From the NCBI GenBank assembly GCA_017530365.1, contig JAFXMK010000018.1:62001-126000 (forward strand): DNA of 64,000 nucleotides. Direction: 5' to 3'. Below the pieces are notes generated by a model. It saw only the letters and a program-made list of their open reading frames with translations. It was not told the origin of the DNA and did no database searches. This document shows positions 61,043 to 64,000 of the stretch, in pieces; within the stretch, counting starts at the first letter, position 1, and each line of letters opens with the position of its first letter. Both the position numbers and the translations under genes were made by a program. Source of the DNA: Bacteroidales bacterium. GTDB taxonomy: Bacteria; Bacteroidota; Bacteroidia; Bacteroidales; F082.

Positions 61043-61830
61043 GTAGCCGATATCCTTCTCGATAGTTTATAATACAACGGCAGACACCATTTGTGGATGT
61101 GAGCCATCAGGAGCTCTGTCTTACCGATGAGTTTGCGGTGTTTCTGCCGTTTGATGGCCCGCACGGCGATGGCGCCGCATTTATCGACGTCGAGTCCATT
61201 GGCTTGACCGGCATCCATCTTGGCATGGGCCGTGCCGTCACCCATCAAAGCGCTTTTGCTGATTTGGGTGTTGATGCGTCCTGGGATCAGGAACGTTACG
61301 TTGATGTTGGGGTATTCCAGCTCCAGCGATTCGTAAAAACCGAACAGGGCGTGTTTGGCGGCGCAGTAGGCACTTCTCAGTGGGAATCCGAACAATCCGG
61401 ATAGGGAAGTGGTCACGGAAAACTGAACATGTTCCGCTGCCTTGATCATGTCGCCGAATTTCTTTACGAGATACACACCGCTCAGGAAGTCGATCTTCAA
61501 GATCTTTTCATCGACGCTGAAGTCGGTGTCCAAAGCTTTCTCGCGCTGCGAGATGCCGGCATTCAGCACGAAGAGGTCGATGATGACGCCAATATTCATC
61601 ACGTAATCATGGAACTCATCGATGGAAGTATAATCGTCAAGTCGGGTTTCCGTTGCCCAGGCCTTCACGCCCAGCGCCTCACATTCCTCTTTTACCTTGT
61701 TCAAATCGTCAAGGCCTAAGCCAGTGAGAATCAGGTTGCAGCCTTCTTTTGCCAAATGCAAGGAAATGGATCGGCCGATGCCGGTCCCGCCTCCCGTCAC
61801 GATGGCGTATTTGCCTTTCAAATCCAACAT
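61039..61830 (-). CDS. Short-chain dehydrogenase/reductase
   Basis: 263 residues. Rossmann motif TGGGTGIGRS (12-21), NAG at 90-92, catalytic Ser144 (or Ser142), Tyr155 and Lys159 (YCAAK). A basic, aromatic C-terminus (HKWCLPLYYKLSRRIS) suggests membrane association. Divergent from the AOS gene and under what looks like a shared operator. One reading is that it reduces the 3-keto group made by the AOS enzyme, as KDSR does in sphingolipid synthesis; this is inference. Confidence 0.85.
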   Translation of the reverse strand: MLDLKGKYAIVTGGGTGIGRSISLHLAKEGCNLILTGLGLDDLNKVKEECEALGVKAWATETRLDDYTSIDEFHDYVMNIGVIIDLFVLNAGISQREKALDTDFSVDEKILKIDFLSGVYLVKKFGDMIKAAEHVQFSVTTSLSGLFGFPLRSAYCAAKHALFGFYESLELEYPNINVTFLIPGRINTQISKSALMGDGTAHAKMDAGQANGLDVDKCGAIAVRAIKRQKHRKLIGKTELLMAHIHKWCLPLYYKLSRRISAT

Positions 61831-61846
61831 AATTCAATCTTTTTTG

Positions 61847-61854
61847 CAAAAGTA
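61847..61854 (-). promoter_or_regulatory. -7 box for the SDR-VOC operon
   Basis: Minus-strand TACTTTTG, ~17 nt before the SDR ATG. Confidence 0.6.
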
Positions 61855-61859
61855 ATAAA

Positions 61860-61890
61860 AGTAAATATTAGGATAATCAATATATTTACT
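61860..61890. promoter_or_regulatory. 31-bp imperfect palindrome between divergent promoters, candidate MarR operator
   Basis: Arms AGTAAATAT (61860-61868) and ATATTTACT (61882-61890) are exact reverse complements around a GATAATC-centred core. It contains ATTAGGATAATC (61867-61878), a 12-mer repeated exactly in the marR promoter. It sits upstream of both -7 boxes, in their -33 regions, so one bound dimer could control both genes. Confidence 0.65.
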
Positions 61891-61897
61891 AATTTTG
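61890..61897 (+). promoter_or_regulatory. -7 box for the AOS gene
   Basis: TAATTTTG, 70 nt before the ATG. Its first base is the last base of the palindrome. Confidence 0.55.
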
Positions 61898-61906
61898 TGC
61901 ACACAA

Positions 61907-61962
61907 AACAGAAAGAGGTCCATTTTCTTCGGACTTCTTTCTTCTAACTTCTAAATTCTAAA
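61907..61962. repeat. Dispersed pyrimidine-rich tract in the AOS 5' leader
   Basis: GAAAGAGGTCC, then CTTCGGACTTCTTTCTTCTA and ACTTCTAAATTCTAAA units; lies in the untranslated leader. Confidence 0.5.
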
Positions 61963-61966
61963 TAAG

Positions 61967-63226
61967 ATGGATATTTTTGAAAGAATAGCGAAAGACTCCG
62001 GTGGCCCGATCGGTCAGTACCGCGAGCGCGCTGACGGTTATTTTGCATTCCCTCGCCTGGAAGGCGAATTGGGTCCCCGCATGGTGTTTAACGGCAAGGA
62101 GGTGCTTTGCTGGAGCTTGAACAATTATCTTGGTTTGGCCAACCATCCGGCCATCCGCAAGGCCGATGCTGAAGGTGCTGCCCGTTGGGGTCTTGCCGCT
62201 CCTATGGGTGCCCGTATGATGTCGGGTCAAACCCGTATGCATGAGCATTTTGAGAAAGAATTGGCTGACTTCGAGAAGAAAGAGGCCGCCTATCTTTTCA
62301 ACTTCGGCTATCAAGGCATCGTCTCCACTATCGACACTTTGACCAGTCCCCACGATGTGATCGTTTATGACAACGAGGCCCATGCCTGCTTGCTGGACGG
62401 CATCCGTCTGCACCTCGGCAACAAATACAAATACCGCCACAACGACATGGCAAGTTTGGAGCAGAAGCTTCAGGTGGCTGCTGACGTGGTGAAAGAAACC
62501 GGCGGCGGCATCCTTGTCATCACGGAAGGCGTGTATGGCATGACCGGTGCCTTGGGCGATCTGGCTGGCATCGTGAAACTGAAACAGAAATACAACTTCC
62601 GCATCCTCATCGACGACGCTCATGGCTTCGGTGTGATGGGACCCACTGGTCGTGGTACTTCTGAGCACTTCGGCGTAATGGACGAAGTGGATATCTATAT
62701 CGGCGCTTACGCCAAGGCCATGGCCATCATCGGTGGCTTCGTGGCAGGTCCGAAACACGTCATCGAATACCTGCGCTACAACATGCGCTCGCAGATGTAC
62801 GCCAAGAGTCTTCCACTCGCCATCGTGGAAGGCTGTGAGAAACGTCTCGAGATCATCCGCGGTGAGGAAGGTGACCGTCTTCGTGCCCAACTCTGGAAAG
62901 TGACTCGTGCCTTGCAGGACGGCTTCCGTAACATGGGATTCGACATCGGCCCCGCAGAAGCCTGCGTTACCCCCGTGCATGTGAAAGGCGACGTGGTGCA
63001 AGCCACCAATATCGCCATGGATTTGCGTGAAAACTATCGCATCTTCTGTTCAGTGGTCACTTATCCCGTCATCCCCAAGGGCATGATCATCTTCCGCATC
63101 ATCCCAACCGCTGCCCATAGCATGGAGGATGTCAATTACACCCTTAATGCCTTCAAGGAAGTCAAGGAAAAACTAGACAAAGGCGTTTATGACGGAACTG
63201 AAGTGCCCAACATGGCAATTCCGTAA
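61967..63226 (+). CDS. Alpha-oxoamine synthase family PLP enzyme (serine palmitoyltransferase/KBL/BioF-like)
   Basis: 419 residues. Fold-type I PLP enzyme: LNNYLGLANHP, EAHACLLDGIRL, Asp217 and His219 (IDDAHGFG), and PLP Lys250 (YIGAYAKAM). This family condenses an amino acid with an acyl-CoA and releases CO2. The sequence resembles a Bacteroidota branch (MDIFE...GPIGQY, then FP.LEG) distinct from classical Bacteroides Spt, as recalled from memory. Substrates could be serine, glycine or cysteate plus a fatty acyl-CoA. Located opposite an SDR and before a MarR regulator. Choice of substrate cannot be made from sequence. Confidence 0.85.
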   Translation: MDIFERIAKDSGGPIGQYRERADGYFAFPRLEGELGPRMVFNGKEVLCWSLNNYLGLANHPAIRKADAEGAARWGLAAPMGARMMSGQTRMHEHFEKELADFEKKEAAYLFNFGYQGIVSTIDTLTSPHDVIVYDNEAHACLLDGIRLHLGNKYKYRHNDMASLEQKLQVAADVVKETGGGILVITEGVYGMTGALGDLAGIVKLKQKYNFRILIDDAHGFGVMGPTGRGTSEHFGVMDEVDIYIGAYAKAMAIIGGFVAGPKHVIEYLRYNMRSQMYAKSLPLAIVEGCEKRLEIIRGEEGDRLRAQLWKVTRALQDGFRNMGFDIGPAEACVTPVHVKGDVVQATNIAMDLRENYRIFCSVVTYPVIPKGMIIFRIIPTAAHSMEDVNYTLNAFKEVKEKLDKGVYDGTEVPNMAIP

Positions 63227-63249
63227 CCGTTTTTTTTGTTTTTTATCAT

Positions 63250-63304
63250 AAAATCCCTATTTTTGCATTATCCAAACATTAGGATAATCTAAAATAGGGA
63301 TTTT
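63250..63304. promoter_or_regulatory. Nested inverted repeats over the marR promoter
   Basis: Outer arms AAAATCCCTATTTT (63250-63263) and AAAATAGGGATTTT (63291-63304) are perfect 14-bp reverse complements; inner arms ATTATCC (63267-63273) and GGATAAT (63282-63288) form a second repeat nearly concentric with it. The inner element carries ATTAGGATAATC at 63278-63289. The -7 box at 63258-63265 overlaps the outer arm. Confidence 0.7.
63258..63265 (+). promoter_or_regulatory. -7 box for marR
   Basis: TATTTTTG, ~43 nt before the ATG at 63308, immediately followed by the ATTATCC-n8-GGATAAT operator-like site. Confidence 0.6.
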
Positions 63305-63307
63305 ATT

Positions 63308-63745
63308 ATGATGCTTATCAAACAAGTTGGCGTAATGGTCAACATCCTCAATTGCAAGTTGAAAAAACACATCGCATCGGTGTTCAAATCCGAGGGAATC
63401 AATCTCACTGCCGAACAATTTCTGGTAATGGACACGCTCTGGAACCAAGGAGAAATGACGCAACAGAGCATTGCCTACCTCATCCAGAAAGACAAGAATT
63501 CCGTGACTCAGTTTATCGATAATTTGGAGAAAAAAGGCTTGGTAAACCGTGTTGTGGATTCATCGGATCGTAGGGTCAACAACATTAGGCTTTCCAAGGC
63601 GGGCATGGCGATGAAGGACAATACCAAAAATGTTGCGATCGACGTTCTCAATGACATCGTGGAGGGTATTTCTGAAGAAGACCTGAGAACTTTTGTCAAA
63701 GTGCTGAATAAGGCTTGCGATAATATTGAGAAACTGAAAGAATGA
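63308..63745 (+). CDS. MarR-family transcriptional regulator
   Basis: 145 residues. Winged helix: LTAEQFLVMDTLWNQGEMTQ, QSIAYLIQKDKNSVTQFIDN and the wing KGLVNRVVDSSDRRVNNIRL. MarR dimers bind palindromes and respond to small ligands. The inverted repeats over its own promoter and the identical 12-mer at the AOS/SDR intergenic region point to control of those genes. ATG at 63311 is also possible. Ligand unknown. Confidence 0.88.
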   Translation: MMLIKQVGVMVNILNCKLKKHIASVFKSEGINLTAEQFLVMDTLWNQGEMTQQSIAYLIQKDKNSVTQFIDNLEKKGLVNRVVDSSDRRVNNIRLSKAGMAMKDNTKNVAIDVLNDIVEGISEEDLRTFVKVLNKACDNIEKLKE

Positions 63746-63775
63746 TTTATTTTTTGTATTTTTACAAGTTTTTAA

Positions 63776-64000
63776 ATGAATAAAATGAAAAGAATAGTAT
63801 TTGTGTTTTTGGGGCTTGTCCTGGCGCTGGGAGTTTGTTCCTCGTGTAACAACCATGAGGGTGAAGGCGGCACGGGGACAATCCGTGGCTATGTCAAGTT
63901 GGTCCATCATCCTGACGACGACTATCAGTTGATTGCCGACACCATTGATGCGGCAAAAACCGATGTCTTTATCGTGTATGGTGACGAGGAATTCCATGGG
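63776..64000 (+). CDS. Putative lipoprotein, cut by the window end
   Basis: 75 residues visible from MNKMKRIVFVFLGLVLALGV, ending at the right edge. Signal peptide with a cysteine-rich lipobox (GVCSSC), then an acidic linker and GTIRGYVKLV, which looks like the first strand of a carboxypeptidase-regulatory-like or Ig-like beta domain. 30 nt after marR; no clear -7 box, so it may be cotranscribed. Function unknown. Confidence 0.75.
   Translation, partial: MNKMKRIVFVFLGLVLALGVCSSCNNHEGEGGTGTIRGYVKLVHHPDDDYQLIADTIDAAKTDVFIVYGDEEFHG

Noticed and set aside
61958-63001. 347-codon open frame antisense to the AOS gene
   Set aside because: Mirror of a clear PLP enzyme; no recognisable domain.
61967-63226. 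Naming the AOS enzyme kbl, bioF or spt
   Set aside because: The motifs fix the family only; no residue I can see decides between substrates, so no symbol is given.
63721-63775. Promoter for the last lipoprotein gene
   Set aside because: The region has TATTTTTTG with one extra T, which does not match TAnnTTTG exactly; too weak to call.

Overview
The window is a 64-kb piece of a Bacteroidota chromosome, most likely a Bacteroidales species related to, but distinct from, Porphyromonas. Three things point there: at least 17 start-proximal boxes fitting the Bacteroidota -7 promoter consensus TAnnTTTG; several signatures of the type IX secretion system (T9SS: PorG, a type-A sorting domain, a gliding-motility-type type-B sorting domain); and Bacteroidota-style gene order (porG-uppS-bamA-skp-skp). 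The DNA is almost fully coding, with no gap over 300 bases without a gene. I saw no tRNA, rRNA, CRISPR array, insertion sequence or prophage.

Layout. 1-4.1 kb: end of the translation/transcription operon, nusA (its first few codons lie off the left edge) and infB, closed by a strong terminator. 4.2-5.8 kb: a secreted protein with a T9SS C-terminal domain. 5.9-29.5 kb: the standout locus, a tightly packed minus-strand array of five very large secreted proteins (gaps of 6-14 nt). In transcription order these are an M14 carboxypeptidase resembling P. gingivalis CPG70, three lysine-gingipain (Kgp)-like C25 proteases, and one arginine-gingipain (Rgp)-like C25 protease. All five end in, or carry near the end, the same ~165-residue module; only one continues into a recognisable T9SS sorting domain. 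29.6-32.1 kb: a transglutaminase-like lipoprotein. 32.2-37.3 kb: ATP-grasp enzyme, purA, a Fur-family regulator and a RelA/SpoT homologue. 37.4-41.9 kb: a type-B T9SS cargo protein and a TPR protein. 42-47.2 kb: divergent gap and a 1379-residue PPDK-like protein lacking the PEP/pyruvate barrel. 47.3-51.9 kb: a lipoprotein, lepA, dprA, and a DUF2442-HTH/DUF4160 pair. 51.9-59.9 kb: rsgA, an ACT-like remnant, nadK, porG, uppS, bamA and two skp genes (cell-envelope assembly). 59.9-63.7 kb: a VOC protein and SDR enzyme divergent from an alpha-oxoamine synthase, followed by a MarR regulator. A lipoprotein gene is cut by the right edge.

How the genes may work together. The protease array looks like a self-contained extracellular proteolysis system: Lys- and Arg-specific endoproteases produce peptides with C-terminal Lys or Arg, which the carboxypeptidase could trim. 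Putative zymogen boundaries end in Lys in the Rgp-like enzyme and in Arg in one Kgp-like enzyme, suggesting mutual activation. PorG, BamA and Skp encoded in the same window belong to the secretion and outer-membrane machinery such cargo needs. At 60-63.7 kb a MarR regulator, an AOS enzyme and an SDR/VOC operon share a 12-bp operator-like core, suggesting a small regulon for an acylated amino-base lipid; this is inference.

All family assignments come from reading motifs and from remembered family sequences; no database search was run.
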